From Paraburkholderia sp. D15 (GTDB lineage: Bacteria; Pseudomonadota; Gammaproteobacteria; Burkholderiales; Burkholderiaceae): a stretch of 64,000 nt of DNA. The position numbers and the translations under genes were made by a program. Position 1 is the stretch's first letter, and each line of letters opens with the position of its first letter. This document shows, piece after piece, positions 37,907 to 47,478 of the stretch. The notes below the pieces were generated by a model that was not told the origin of the DNA, ran no database searches, and saw only the letters and a program-made list of their open reading frames with translations. The stretch is from NCBI RefSeq assembly GCF_029910215.1, contig NZ_CP110395.1, positions 868,001-932,000 on the forward strand, read 5' to 3'.

Positions 37907-38869
37907 ATGAAACAGATCATTCGAGCGGTCGGCGCCGGCATGCTGGCGTTGGGAATGCTAGGCACGGCGGGCGTGGCGCGCGCCGACGACAAGGTTACGC
38001 TGGGCGTCGCGATTCCGACGGCCGATCACGGCTTTACCGGCGGCATCGTCTGGTGGGCGAACAAGGCGAAGGCCGATCTGGAGAAAGCCCATCCCGACCT
38101 GAAGGTGATCGTGAAGACCGCGGCCAACTCGCCCGAGCAGGCCAACCAGTTGCAGGATCTGGTGACGGTGAACAAGATCAACGCGCTGGTGATCTTCCCG
38201 TTCGAGTCGGCGTCGCTGACGCAACCCGTCGCGCAGGTGAAGAAGAAGGGCGTGTACGTGACCGTGGTGGATCGCGGCCTGACCGACACCAGCGCGCAGG
38301 ATGCGTATGTGGCGGGCGACAACACCGCGTTCGGCAAGATCCCCGCCGAGTATCTGGCGAAGGCGCTCGACGGCAAGGGCGACATCGTCGCGCTGCGCGG
38401 CATTCCGACCACGCTCGACAACGAACGCTGGACCGCGTTTACCGGCGTGATCAAGAACTATCCGAACATGAAGATTCTCGACGCCAAGTACGCGAACTGG
38501 AATCGCGACGACGCGTTCAAGGTGATGCAGGACTACCTGACGCGCTTCAAGCACATCGACGCGGTGTGGGCCGCCGACGACGACATGGCGGTCGGCGTGC
38601 TGAAAGCGATCGAACAGGCCAAACGCACCGACATCAAGATCGTGTTCGGCGGCGCGGGGTCGAAGGGCATGGTGAAGAACGTGATGGACGGCGCGCCGAT
38701 GATCCAGGCCGACGTCTCGTACTCGCCGAAATTCATCTACGACGCGATCAAGCTCACCGCCGAAGCGCGTCTGAAAGGCGACAAGCTGCCGGCCACGACG
38801 ATCATTCCGTCGGTGCTGATCACGAAGGAAAACGCGCAGCAGTTCTATTTCCCGGACTCGCCGTTCTGA
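37907..38869 (+). CDS. Sugar ABC transporter substrate-binding protein (CUT2)
   Basis: A 320-residue periplasmic type-I binding protein. The signal peptide ends [11 protein letters not shown]. The mature part shows [94 protein letters not shown] and [18 protein letters not shown]. These segments line the sugar site in ribose/xylose-type receptors, but the pattern does not match a receptor I can name. It starts at the ATG at 37907 with GGAGA upstream. Its 193-bp leader suggests it is also regulated independently. Confidence 0.92.
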   Translation: MKQIIRAVGAGMLALGMLGTAGVARADDKVTLGVAIPTADHGFTGGIVWWANKAKADLEKAHPDLKVIVKTAANSPEQANQLQDLVTVNKINALVIFPFESASLTQPVAQVKKKGVYVTVVDRGLTDTSAQDAYVAGDNTAFGKIPAEYLAKALDGKGDIVALRGIPTTLDNERWTAFTGVIKNYPNMKILDAKYANWNRDDAFKVMQDYLTRFKHIDAVWAADDDMAVGVLKAIEQAKRTDIKIVFGGAGSKGMVKNVMDGAPMIQADVSYSPKFIYDAIKLTAEARLKGDKLPATTIIPSVLITKENAQQFYFPDSPF

Positions 38870-38895
38870 GCGCGGCTGTTCAAGGAAACCGTACG

Positions 38896-39945
38896 ATGAA
38901 AACCATCAAGGGCCCGGCGATCTTTCTGGCTCAGTTCATGGGCGACGAAGCCCCGTTCGACGATCTCGCGCATCTCGCGCAGTGGGCGGCGGGTCTCGGC
39001 TTCAAGGGCATCCAGGTGCCGTGCGATGCCCGTCTGATCGATCTCGAACAGGCGGCCGCGAGCCAGACGTATTGCGACGAATTGCGCGAGACCGCGGAAA
39101 ACGCGGGCGTGACGATCACCGAACTGTCGACGCATCTGCAAGGGCAACTGGTCGCGGTGCATCCCGCTTACGACGCGCTGTTCGACGGCTTCGCCGCGCC
39201 GCACGTGCGTGGCGATCCGGCGGCGCGCACGCAGTGGGCAATCGGACAGTTGAAGCTGGCCGCGAAGGCGTCGCGGCGGCTGGGGTTGAACACGCATGTG
39301 TCGTTTTCCGGCGCGCTGGCGTGGCCTTATGTGTATCCGTGGCCGCAGCGTCCCGCGGGTCTCGTCGAAGCCGCGTTCGACGAACTCGCGCGCCGCTGGA
39401 CGCCGATTCTCGATGCGTTCGACGATGCCGGCGTCGACGTGTGCTACGAGTTGCATCCGGGCGAGGATCTACATGACGGCGTGACTTTCGAGCGTTTTCT
39501 CGACGCGGTGAAGCAGCACCGGCGCGCGAATATTCTGTACGACCCGAGTCACTTCGTTCTGCAACAGCTCGACTATCTCGCGTTCATCGACCTCTATCAC
39601 GAACGGATCAAGGCGTTCCATGTGAAGGACGCGGAGTTCCGGCCGAACGGGCGACAGGGCGTGTACGGCGGATACAGCGGCTGGGTCGAACGCGCGGGAC
39701 GCTTCCGGTCGCTCGGCGACGGGCAGGTCGATTTCGGTGCGATCTTCTCGAAGATGGCGCAATACGATTTTCCCGGCTGGGCGGTGCTGGAGTGGGAGTG
39801 CGCGCTGAAGCATCCGCATGACGGCGCGCGCGAGGGCGCGGAATTCATACGGCGGCACATCATCCGCGTGGCCGAGCATGCGTTCGACGATTTCGCGGGG
39901 AGCGGGGTGGATGCCGGGGAGCTTAGGCGGCTGCTGGGGATTTGA
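38896..39945 (+). CDS. TIM-barrel sugar isomerase/epimerase (AP_endonuc_2 superfamily)
   Basis: A 349-residue xylose-isomerase-like barrel enzyme, probably acting on the imported sugar or its keto derivative in the cytoplasm. Candidate metal ligands are seen in VCYELHPGEDLHDG (Glu), NILYDPSHFVLQQLDY (Asp/His), KAFHVKDAEFRPNGR (His) and WAVLEWECALKHP (Glu). These are the four positions expected in the family. It starts at the ATG at 38896 behind AAGGAAA, 26 bp after the binding-protein gene. Earlier in-frame sequence back to 37873 is the shadow of that gene. Substrate is unknown. Confidence 0.88.
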   Translation: MKTIKGPAIFLAQFMGDEAPFDDLAHLAQWAAGLGFKGIQVPCDARLIDLEQAAASQTYCDELRETAENAGVTITELSTHLQGQLVAVHPAYDALFDGFAAPHVRGDPAARTQWAIGQLKLAAKASRRLGLNTHVSFSGALAWPYVYPWPQRPAGLVEAAFDELARRWTPILDAFDDAGVDVCYELHPGEDLHDGVTFERFLDAVKQHRRANILYDPSHFVLQQLDYLAFIDLYHERIKAFHVKDAEFRPNGRQGVYGGYSGWVERAGRFRSLGDGQVDFGAIFSKMAQYDFPGWAVLEWECALKHPHDGAREGAEFIRRHIIRVAEHAFDDFAGSGVDAGELRRLLGI

Positions 39946-39995
39946 GGGTGTACGTATGGCTCGACGGCGGGATACGGAGTCAGGGAGCGTAGGCA

Positions 39996-41147
39996 ATGCA
40001 ACAACGCAAGCTCAGGCTGGGCATGGTCGGCGGCGGACAAGGCGCGTTCATCGGCGCGGTGCACCGGATCGCGGCGCGGCTCGACGATCGATTCGAATTG
40101 GTGGCGGGCGCGTTGTCGTCCGATCCGCGGCGCGCGCAGGCGAGTGCCGCTGAAGCCGGCATCGCGCGCAGCTACACCGACTGGCACGAGATGGCGCGAA
40201 CCGAAAGCGCGCGCGACGACGGTATCGATGCCGTCGCGATCGTCACGCCGAATCATCTGCATGCACCGGTCGCGACCGCGTTTCTCGAAGCCGGGATTCA
40301 CGTGATCTGCGACAAGCCGCTGGCGATCTCGCTCGCGGAAGGCGAAGCGCTGGCGAAACTTGCGCGCGAGAAAAACAGACTGTTCGCGCTGACGCATACG
40401 TACTCCGGCTATCCGATGGTGCGTCACGCGCGTGAGCTGATCGAAGCGGGCAAGCTTGGCGAGGTCCGCGTGGTGCAGGTGGAATACGCGCAGGACTGGC
40501 TGGCCGAGCCGATCGAAACGAGCGGCACGAACAAGCAGGCGGGGTGGCGCACGGACCCGGCGTTAGCGGGACCGGCCGGTTGTCTCGGCGACATCGGCAC
40601 GCACGCGTATCACCTCGCGGCATTCGTCACGGGGATTACGCCGTCGTCGCTCGCGGCGGAGGTGCATACCTTCGTGCCGGGACGTCGCATCGACGATCAC
40701 GTGCAGGCGATGCTGCGTTACGCGAACGGCGCGCGTGGGATGCTGTGGGCAAGCCAGGTGGCGAGCGGCGCGGAGAATGCGTTGAGGTTGCGCGTGTATG
40801 GCACGAAGGGGAGTCTCGCGTTCGATCAGGAGCAGCCGAACGAGTTGTGGTTCACGCCGCTGGGTGGCGCGAGCGAGCGCCTGACGCGCGGGCGCTTGAA
40901 CAGCGCGGTGGCCGCGCACGCGACGCGCGTGCCGGCGGGGCATCCAGAGGGTTATCTGGAAGCGTTCGCGCAGTTGTATAAGGATGCGGCGCTACAGATC
41001 GAAGCGCTGGATGCGGGACGTGCGCCGCCCGCTGAAAGTGGGCTGCTGACGACCGTGGACGATGGTGTCGCCGGGCTGCGCTTTATCGATGCGATGCTGG
41101 CGAGCAGCGCAGCGAACGGGCAGTGGCGGGAGATAGGTGGCGCTTGA
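39996..41147 (+). CDS. Gfo/Idh/MocA-family NAD(P)-dependent oxidoreductase
   Basis: A 383-residue sugar dehydrogenase. The Rossmann N-terminus is RKLRLGMVGGGQGAFIGAVH, then AVAIVTPNHLHAPVATAFLE and HVICDKPLAISLAEGEALAK, which carries the family's EKP-like motif as Asp-Lys-Pro with the catalytic Lys. The C-terminal beta-sheet domain has GPAGCLGDIGTHAYHLAAFV with the Asp-x3-His pair that completes the active site. It is last in the LacI operon. Paired with the isomerase it suggests oxidation of a sugar or inositol, often via a 3-keto intermediate, followed by isomerisation or cleavage. Confidence 0.9.
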   Translation: MQQRKLRLGMVGGGQGAFIGAVHRIAARLDDRFELVAGALSSDPRRAQASAAEAGIARSYTDWHEMARTESARDDGIDAVAIVTPNHLHAPVATAFLEAGIHVICDKPLAISLAEGEALAKLAREKNRLFALTHTYSGYPMVRHARELIEAGKLGEVRVVQVEYAQDWLAEPIETSGTNKQAGWRTDPALAGPAGCLGDIGTHAYHLAAFVTGITPSSLAAEVHTFVPGRRIDDHVQAMLRYANGARGMLWASQVASGAENALRLRVYGTKGSLAFDQEQPNELWFTPLGGASERLTRGRLNSAVAAHATRVPAGHPEGYLEAFAQLYKDAALQIEALDAGRAPPAESGLLTTVDDGVAGLRFIDAMLASSAANGQWREIGGA

Positions 41148-41205
41148 ACGCGGTGCTGACCGTGGCTAACGCTAGGCAAATGTAATTCAGGCGCCGTGAA
41201 CGATC

Positions 41206-41466
41206 TCAACCGCCCTTGCTTTTCTTGATCTGCTCTTCGAACGCGAGATCGAGCTTGCTGGCCTTGCGCGGTTTCTGCGGACCGAATGCATCGACGAATT
41301 TCACGAAGTCGTCGAGCGTGAGTGGGTCGGAGACTTTCCTGTCGGTGCCGCTCGATTTGTCGACCAGATAGAACAAGCCGCCGGACAGACTGATTGCGGC
41401 AAACTGCGGATTGCCGCTGCGGGTTTTCAGCCGCTCGACGGCATGGATGGCTCGGGTGGTGCGCAT
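41206..41466 (-). CDS. Conserved small protein of unknown function
   Basis: An 86-residue protein starting at the ATG at 41466 (MRTTRAIHAVERLKTRSGNP). The middle, FAAISLSGGLFYLVDKSSGT, looks like a small beta-sheet. The C-terminus is Lys-rich (KPRKASKLDLAFEEQIKKSK). There is no signal peptide or membrane segment. It lies on the minus strand, converging with the Gfo/Idh gene and 109 bp upstream of nothing related; the RND pump gene ends at 41576 behind it. I recognise no family. The coding call rests on the coherent composition and good frame length. Confidence 0.6.
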   Translation of the reverse strand: MRTTRAIHAVERLKTRSGNPQFAAISLSGGLFYLVDKSSGTDRKVSDPLTLDDFVKFVDAFGPQKPRKASKLDLAFEEQIKKSKGG

Positions 41467-41575
41467 GGTGGGGGACTGCGGGTGGGGAAAGACTGCTACT
41501 TTAGCAAGTTCGCCGACGCCGCGTGCCTGATACCACGGTCGAGCCGGTCGTCGGCACATGGGCGCCCGCGCCGAC

Positions 41576-44500
41576 TCACGCCTCCTCGCCCGGTTTCCGC
41601 GACAACTTCCGCCGCACCCATGCCCCCCAATCCTCCAGCACCGTATAAACCACCGGCACCACCACCAGCGTCAGAATCGACGACGTAATCACGCCGCCGA
41701 TCACCGTCTGTCCCAACGGCCCGCGCTGCTCGCCGCCTTCGCCGAGCGCGGCGGCGAGCGGCAGCATGCCGAAGATCATCGCCAGCGTGGTCATCAGGAT
41801 CGGCCGCAGCCGCACGCGCGCCGCTTCGAGCAACGCCTCGCGCCGCTCCATTCTGCGACCCTTGCCCGACGCATCCAGCAGCGTGCCGCGCCGTGCCTGA
41901 TTCGCGAAGTCGATCAGCAGAATCGCGTTCTTGGTCACCAGCCCCATCAGCATCACGAAACCGATGATCGAGAACATGTTCAACGTGCTGCCGAACAGCA
42001 GCAACGCCACCAGCACCCCGATCAGCGTCAGCGGCAGCGACGCCATGATCGCGAGCGGCTGCGCGAAGCTCGCGAACTGCGACGCAAGAATCATGTAGAT
42101 GAAAATCACCGCCAGCGCCAATGCCTCCACCGCATAGACGAAGGACTCGTTCATGCTCTTGGTCGAGCCTTCGAAGCGGTAGTGATAGCCGGCCGGCAGG
42201 TTCATCGCGTCGAGCGTCTTCGCGACGTCGGCGGCTACCTCGCCCGGCGAGCGGCCGTTCACGTTCGCCGACAGCTCGACTTCGCGTTGCAGGTCGCGCC
42301 GGTTCAGCACGTCCGGTCCCGTCGTCTTCACGATGTCGGCGATCTGCCGCAATGGCACCAGCACCGGCGCGCCGTTCGAATCGGTGCGGTTGGTGGCGAT
42401 CATCAGCCGCGCGAGGTCGTCGACATCCTGACGCTGGTCGCGCGGCAAGCGCACGCTGACGTCGTAGTCCTGGTCGTCGGGCGCGCGCCACGTACTGATC
42501 GCGTCGCCGGAGAGCAGCGGCCGCAGCGCCGTGCCGATGTCCGCGACGCCCACACCGAGGTCCGATGCCAGCTCGCGCTTCACGTTGATCGCGACGATCG
42601 GCTTGTCCGCCTTCAGGCTCGAATCGAGATCCACCAGGCCCGGAATCTTCGCCATGCACGCCTGCGCCGTGTCGGACAGGCGCCGCAATTCGTCGATGTT
42701 GTCGCCCTGCAGGCTCAACTGGATCGCCTTGGTGCTGCCCGCGCCGTCCGCCATGCCGATCTCGGTGACCGTCACGCCCGCCACCGACGCGAGCCGCGCA
42801 CGAAACGCCTCGTTCAGTTCGAGCACGCCGCGCGAGCGGTCGCGCCGGTCCTTCAGCCGTACGGTGATGAGCGCCGTGTTCTTGCCCTGCGTATTGCCGG
42901 AGTTGACCGTCGCGTAGCTGAAACGCACTTCCGGATAGGTCGCGAGAATCGCCTGCACCTGTTTGACCTTCTCCGAGGTCGCGTCGAGCGACGTGCCCAC
43001 CGGTGTGTTCAAGCCGATCTGCGTTTCGGAGAAGTCCGCATTCGGCACGAACTCGGTACCGACGAACGGCACCAGAAACAGACTGCCGAAGAAGGTCACC
43101 GCCGCCACCACCAGCGTGATCGCGCGATGCCGCAGCGACCAGCCGAGCAGCCGCTGATAGAACGCGGTGAGGTGATCGATCTGCCGGTCGAACAGATGCA
43201 GCGAACGCTCGATCAGACGGCCGTAGCGGTAGCCCTTGCGGCCGGTATCGGCATCGTGCAGATCGGGGTCGGGCCAGATCGACGACAGCATCGGGTCGAG
43301 CGTGAACGACACGAACATCGAGATCAGCACGGCGGCCGCCACGGTGATGCCGAACTGATGGAAGAACCGTCCGATGATGCCGCCCATGAAACCCACCGGC
43401 AGAAACACCGCGACGATCGAGAAGGTGGTGGCGAGCACGGCCAGCGCGATTTCCTTCGTGCCGTCGAGCGCGGCCGTGCGATGGTCCGCGCCGAGCTGCA
43501 CGTGCCGCACGATGTTCTCGCGCACCACGATCGCGTCGTCGATCAACAAACCGACGCACAGCGACAGGGCCATCAGCGTAATCACGTTGATCGTGAAGCC
43601 GCACGCGTACATCACCGCGAAGGTGCCGATCAGCGCGATCGGCAGCGTCAGGCCGGTGATCACCGTGCTGCGCCACGAACCGAGGAACAGGAACACGATC
43701 AGCACGGTGAGCAGCGCGCCTTCGAGCAGCGTGCGCTTCACTTCGTTGACGCTGTCCTCGATCCCGGTCGACGAATCGTCGGTGATGTCGAGCTTCACGC
43801 CGGGCGGCAGCAGCGGCTGCAAGCGCGCAACCTCGTCGCGCACGCCATGCGCGACGTCGACGGTGTTCTCGCCCTGCGCCTTGATGATCGACACGAACAG
43901 CGCGCGCTGGCCGTTCAGCAGCGCGGTGCTGTCCGGTTCCTGCTGGCCGTCCACCACGTCGGCGACCTGATCGAGCGTGACCGGCTGCGTCGCCGAACTC
44001 GCGGTCGGAATCGCCGATTGCGCGCCGCGCCGCGCGACGATGATGCGTTTGAAGTCGTCCGGCTTGTCGAAGCGGCCCTTCACCTGCACCGTCTGTTCGA
44101 TGTTGCTCGACGTGAGCGGGCCGGCTGGAATCTCCTGGTTCTCGTTCTGCACCGCGCGGATCACCTGATCGACGCCGATCGACAGCGCCTGCAGTTTTTC
44201 AGGCTTCACGTCGATCTGCACCTGGCGCTTCACACCGCCCACCAATGAAACCGAGCCGACTCCGCGCACGGTTTCGAGCCGCTTGCGCACGATCTGATCG
44301 GCGACGGTGGTGAGGTCGCGCGTGGACAACGTGGCGCCCGGCGCGTTCGATACCGCCACCGTCACGATCGGCGTATCCGCCGGGTCGTAGCGCAGCACGC
44401 GCGGGTCCTTCACGCCGTCGCGCAGATCGGGGCGGATCAGCGCGATCTTGTCGCGCACGTCCTGCGCGGCCTGCACCGCATCCACCGACAGATCGAACTG

Positions 44501-44779
44501 CACGATCACCACGCTTTGCGCGTCGTAGGAACGCGAGGTGATCTGGTCGATGCCGCTGATCGTGTTGACCGCTTCCTCGATCTTGCGCGTGACGTCGGAT
44601 TCGACCGATTCCGGCGACGCGCCCGGATACGCGGTCTGCACGACCACGATCGGGAAGGTGATGTCGGGAAACTGGTCGACCTTCAACCGCTGATAGGAAA
44701 ACAGACCGATGACGAGCAGCGCCATCATCATCATCGTGGCGAGCACCGGGTTGCCGATGCTGATGCGGGTGAACCACAT
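41576..44779 (-). CDS. RND multidrug efflux pump, inner-membrane transporter (HAE-1 type)
   Basis: A 1067-residue proton-driven exporter with the standard duplicated layout: TM1, large periplasmic loop, TM2-6, TM7, second loop, TM8-12. Visible: PVLATMMMMALLVIGLFSY in TM1, FPDITFPIVVVQTAYPGASP, GLLIDDAIVVREN with the proton-relay Asp-Asp in TM4, RGVLELNEAFRARLASVAGV in the second porter domain, and LPLTLIGVLVALLLFGSTLN and VTKNAILLIDFANQARR near the end. It starts at the ATG at 44779; the frame to 44878 adds a His/Arg-rich shadow. It lies 16 bp after the adaptor gene, with no outer membrane factor adjacent. Substrates are unknown. Confidence 0.93.
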   Translation of the reverse strand: MWFTRISIGNPVLATMMMMALLVIGLFSYQRLKVDQFPDITFPIVVVQTAYPGASPESVESDVTRKIEEAVNTISGIDQITSRSYDAQSVVIVQFDLSVDAVQAAQDVRDKIALIRPDLRDGVKDPRVLRYDPADTPIVTVAVSNAPGATLSTRDLTTVADQIVRKRLETVRGVGSVSLVGGVKRQVQIDVKPEKLQALSIGVDQVIRAVQNENQEIPAGPLTSSNIEQTVQVKGRFDKPDDFKRIIVARRGAQSAIPTASSATQPVTLDQVADVVDGQQEPDSTALLNGQRALFVSIIKAQGENTVDVAHGVRDEVARLQPLLPPGVKLDITDDSSTGIEDSVNEVKRTLLEGALLTVLIVFLFLGSWRSTVITGLTLPIALIGTFAVMYACGFTINVITLMALSLCVGLLIDDAIVVRENIVRHVQLGADHRTAALDGTKEIALAVLATTFSIVAVFLPVGFMGGIIGRFFHQFGITVAAAVLISMFVSFTLDPMLSSIWPDPDLHDADTGRKGYRYGRLIERSLHLFDRQIDHLTAFYQRLLGWSLRHRAITLVVAAVTFFGSLFLVPFVGTEFVPNADFSETQIGLNTPVGTSLDATSEKVKQVQAILATYPEVRFSYATVNSGNTQGKNTALITVRLKDRRDRSRGVLELNEAFRARLASVAGVTVTEIGMADGAGSTKAIQLSLQGDNIDELRRLSDTAQACMAKIPGLVDLDSSLKADKPIVAINVKRELASDLGVGVADIGTALRPLLSGDAISTWRAPDDQDYDVSVRLPRDQRQDVDDLARLMIATNRTDSNGAPVLVPLRQIADIVKTTGPDVLNRRDLQREVELSANVNGRSPGEVAADVAKTLDAMNLPAGYHYRFEGSTKSMNESFVYAVEALALAVIFIYMILASQFASFAQPLAIMASLPLTLIGVLVALLLFGSTLNMFSIIGFVMLMGLVTKNAILLIDFANQARRGTLLDASGKGRRMERREALLEAARVRLRPILMTTLAMIFGMLPLAAALGEGGEQRGPLGQTVIGGVITSSILTLVVVPVVYTVLEDWGAWVRRKLSRKPGEEA

Positions 44780-44795
44780 AGGCGAGTGGCTCCGC

Positions 44796-45992
44796 TCAGT
44801 GCTGGCCGGCGGCCGGGGAGGCGGGCGCCGCCGCGGCCGCTGCCGTCGATGCCGATGCCGATGCCGGCTGCACCACATGCACGGTGCTGCCGATCCGCAA
44901 CGAACCCAGATTGTTCTTCACGATCTGCTCGCCGGCGTTCAGCGCGCCGCCGGTGATTTCGGTCCACGTGGCGTTGTCGGCATCGCCGGTCGCGCCGGTC
45001 TGGACGAGCTGCTCGACGAGCTTGCCGCCGACCAGCGCATACACGCTGTGACGTGCGCCGTCGGTGCGCACCGCGTCGGCGGGCACCACCAGCACGTTCG
45101 GGCGGCTGCCCACCGAGATGGTGCCCGTGCCGAACATGCCGACGCGCAACGTGCCCGCCGGATTGGCGACCTGCACGTACACCATGATCGAGCGCGAACC
45201 CGGCTGCGCGGCCGGATTGATGCGCGTGATCGCGCCTTGCACCGGCGTGTCGATACCGTCGAACGCGATGCTCACGGGCTGGCCGATCCGCACGCGGCCG
45301 ATTTCGCCGACCGGCACCGGCGCTTCCAGTTCGAGCGCGCGCAGATCGACCACGTCGAACAGCCTGGTGTCGACGGTGACTTTCTCGCCGGGCTCGACCG
45401 AGCGCGTCGCGATCTGGCCGTCGAGCGGCGAGCGGACCACGGTGTCGTCGAGGGAGAGATTGGAGGACGCGAGCGCCGCGCGCGCCGCGTCGAGATTCGC
45501 GCGCGCGATCTCGTACTGGCTTTGCGCGGTGTCGAACGCGTTCTTCGAGATGAAGCCTTTCTGGACCAGCACGCGGTTGTTGTCGAGCGTCTGTCTGGCG
45601 ATGTCGAGCTGGCCGGCCATCGCTGCCATCTGGCCACGGCTTTGCTCGGCACGGGCAACATAATCGCGGGCGTCGATCTTCGCAAGGATCTGGCCGGTCT
45701 TGACCGCGTCGCCTTCGCGCACGAGCACGTCGAGCGCCGAGCCGTTAACCTTCGACTTGACCGCGGCCTGCGTGATCGCGCGCAGCGAGCCGGTCAGCGG
45801 CAGCGTTTCCGAGAGCGTGCGGCGGCTGACCGTGGTGAGGTCGTCGGGTGCGAATTCGACGATCGACGCAGCGGGCTGCGCGGCAGCGGCGGCGGGCGCG
45901 CTGCGTTTGCGGATAGCCTGCGCGATCGCGATGGCGAGCATCACGATGACGACGACGGCGGCGATGAGAATGCGTTTTCTGGTTTTGAGCAT
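44796..45992 (-). CDS. RND efflux periplasmic adaptor (membrane fusion protein)
   Basis: A 398-residue adaptor. N-terminal membrane anchor (residues about 6-28), then lipoyl half-motif VKSKVNGSALDVLVREGDAV, an alpha-hairpin (AEQSRGQMAAMAGQLDIARQ and following), second lipoyl half VVRSPLDGQIATRSVEPGEK, then the beta-barrel and membrane-proximal domains (RPNVLVVPADAVRTDGARHS). The tail is Ala/Ser-rich. I use the ATG at 45992 (MLKTRKRILIAAVV); a GTG at 46013 would add seven residues. It is the first gene of the pump operon, and no local regulator is encoded nearby. Confidence 0.92.
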   Translation of the reverse strand: MLKTRKRILIAAVVVIVMLAIAIAQAIRKRSAPAAAAAQPAASIVEFAPDDLTTVSRRTLSETLPLTGSLRAITQAAVKSKVNGSALDVLVREGDAVKTGQILAKIDARDYVARAEQSRGQMAAMAGQLDIARQTLDNNRVLVQKGFISKNAFDTAQSQYEIARANLDAARAALASSNLSLDDTVVRSPLDGQIATRSVEPGEKVTVDTRLFDVVDLRALELEAPVPVGEIGRVRIGQPVSIAFDGIDTPVQGAITRINPAAQPGSRSIMVYVQVANPAGTLRVGMFGTGTISVGSRPNVLVVPADAVRTDGARHSVYALVGGKLVEQLVQTGATGDADNATWTEITGGALNAGEQIVKNNLGSLRIGSTVHVVQPASASASTAAAAAAPASPAAGQH

Positions 45993-46223
45993 GCGCGGTC
46001 TGACGGACTTCACGGCACTGGCGCACGTTGGGTCGCATCTCGTGGAGGCGGGACGCCGCGCGTGCGCATGGAATCGGAATCGGTTCGGTCAATCGGTTCG
46101 ATACAGGGGCCTCGGCTCGCGCTCACCGCAAGCTGGCCGTCAGCATGGTACACGCAGCTTGCGTGCGATGCGCCTCCCGAATGGGTTGCGCGAATAGCGG
46201 GCGCGTTCAAGACCCCGGAAACG

Positions 46224-46248
46224 AAAAACGCCGGGCATGTACCCGGCG
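46224..46248 (-). terminator. Rho-independent terminator of the cysB-linked binding protein gene
   Basis: A 7-bp GC stem (46229-46235 with 46242-46248) with a six-base loop, followed on the minus strand by five T. It lies 37 bp beyond the stop codon. Confidence 0.8.
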
Positions 46249-46284
46249 CTGCATCACGTCGCTTCGGTTATCGCTATCGGCGCT

Positions 46285-47445
46285 TTACTGGCTGAGGTAA
46301 ACGAACTGGCCGTTCTTGATGATCCCCATCACGCTCGCGCGCTGATCCAGCCCGACGTGATCCTTCGGGCTCGTATTCACCACGCCGTTCGGCACGACCA
46401 GCTCATGCGCGTGCTCCAGTTCGTCGCGCAACGCGACGCGGAACGCCGGCGTGCCCGGCTGCGCCGTCTTCAGCGCGCGCGCCACCGCATCCTGCAAACG
46501 CGGATAGACGCCAGCTGCATCGCCCGCGAACTGCGTGACGCTGCCCGCGCCGTACTTCGCTTCGTACCCGGTGGTGAAGGCCAGCGCCGCCTTCTTCGCC
46601 GGATGATCGGCCGGCAACGTGCGCGCGACGACCACCGGCTGGGTCGGGAACAGCGTGCCTTCCACGTCCTTGCCGCCGAGCTTGATGAACTCCGGCGTGG
46701 CGATGCCGTGCGTCTGGTAGATCGGCCCTTTATAGCCGCGTTCGATCAGCGTGCGCTGCGGCAACACCGTCGGCGTACCCGCGCCGGCGATCAGGATCGC
46801 GTCCGGCTTCGCGGCCATCAGCTTCAGGATCTGCCCGGTGACGCTTGCATCCGTGCGGTTGTAGCGCTCCGTCGCGACCAGTTGAATGTGGCGCAACGCC
46901 GCGAACTTGCTGAACTCGTTGAGCCAGCTTTCGCCGTAGCCGTCCGCGAAACCGATGAAGCCCACCGTCTTCACGTTGTGGTTCGACATGTAGCGCGTCA
47001 TCACGTCGGCCATCGCGCTGTCGGTCTGCGCCATCTTGTAGGCCCACACCTTCTTGCCTTCCTGCGGCTCGACCACGCTGGCCGAGCCGATCAGCGTGAT
47101 CATCGGCGTCTGGCTTTCGGCGACCGGATCGAGCGCCGCCATGGCTGCGGGCGTGATGTTCGGGCCGACGATCACGTCCACGTGATCCTCGTTGATCAGC
47201 TTGCGGATGTTGCGCACCGCGATGCCGGGGTCGGACGCATCGTCGAGAAAGATGTAGTCGGCTTTCTGGCCGGCGATGGTGGCCGGCCAGTTCAGCATCG
47301 CGTTCTTGCTGGTGATGCCGATCACGGCGGCTGGGCCGGTGCTCGACAGATCGATGCCGACCTTGATGTCGGCGTGCGCGGCGGTGGCGAGCAAAAGCGC
47401 GCCGAGAGCGGCCAGGCCGCGGATGCTGTTGTTATGCGACGTCAT
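46285..47445 (-). CDS. Orphan ABC substrate-binding protein (Leu/Ile/Val-binding type) downstream of cysB
   Basis: A 386-residue periplasmic type-I binding protein. The signal peptide ends LLATAAHADIK. The mature part: VGIDLSSTGPAAVIGITSKN, DYIFLDDASDPGIAVRNIRK, DVIVGPNITPAAMAALDPVA, KTVGFIGFADGYGESWLNEF and QTHGIATPEFIKLGGKDVEG. No permease or ATPase genes lie nearby, so it must borrow a transporter or act as a sensor. It starts 33 bp after the cysB stop in the same direction, so both are probably on one transcript ended by the hairpin at 46224-46248. The ligand is unknown; the linkage to cysB makes a sulfur compound plausible. Confidence 0.87.
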   Translation of the reverse strand: MTSHNNSIRGLAALGALLLATAAHADIKVGIDLSSTGPAAVIGITSKNAMLNWPATIAGQKADYIFLDDASDPGIAVRNIRKLINEDHVDVIVGPNITPAAMAALDPVAESQTPMITLIGSASVVEPQEGKKVWAYKMAQTDSAMADVMTRYMSNHNVKTVGFIGFADGYGESWLNEFSKFAALRHIQLVATERYNRTDASVTGQILKLMAAKPDAILIAGAGTPTVLPQRTLIERGYKGPIYQTHGIATPEFIKLGGKDVEGTLFPTQPVVVARTLPADHPAKKAALAFTTGYEAKYGAGSVTQFAGDAAGVYPRLQDAVARALKTAQPGTPAFRVALRDELEHAHELVVPNGVVNTSPKDHVGLDQRASVMGIIKNGQFVYLSQ

Positions 47446-47478
47446 CGGGAGGTCTCCGTAGCGGGAAGCGTGCTGCTG

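Noticed and set aside
41558..44248. 896-codon plus-strand open frame opposite the RND pump
   Set aside because: Arg/His-rich composition typical of antisense frames in high-GC genes; the minus strand encodes a complete RND transporter.
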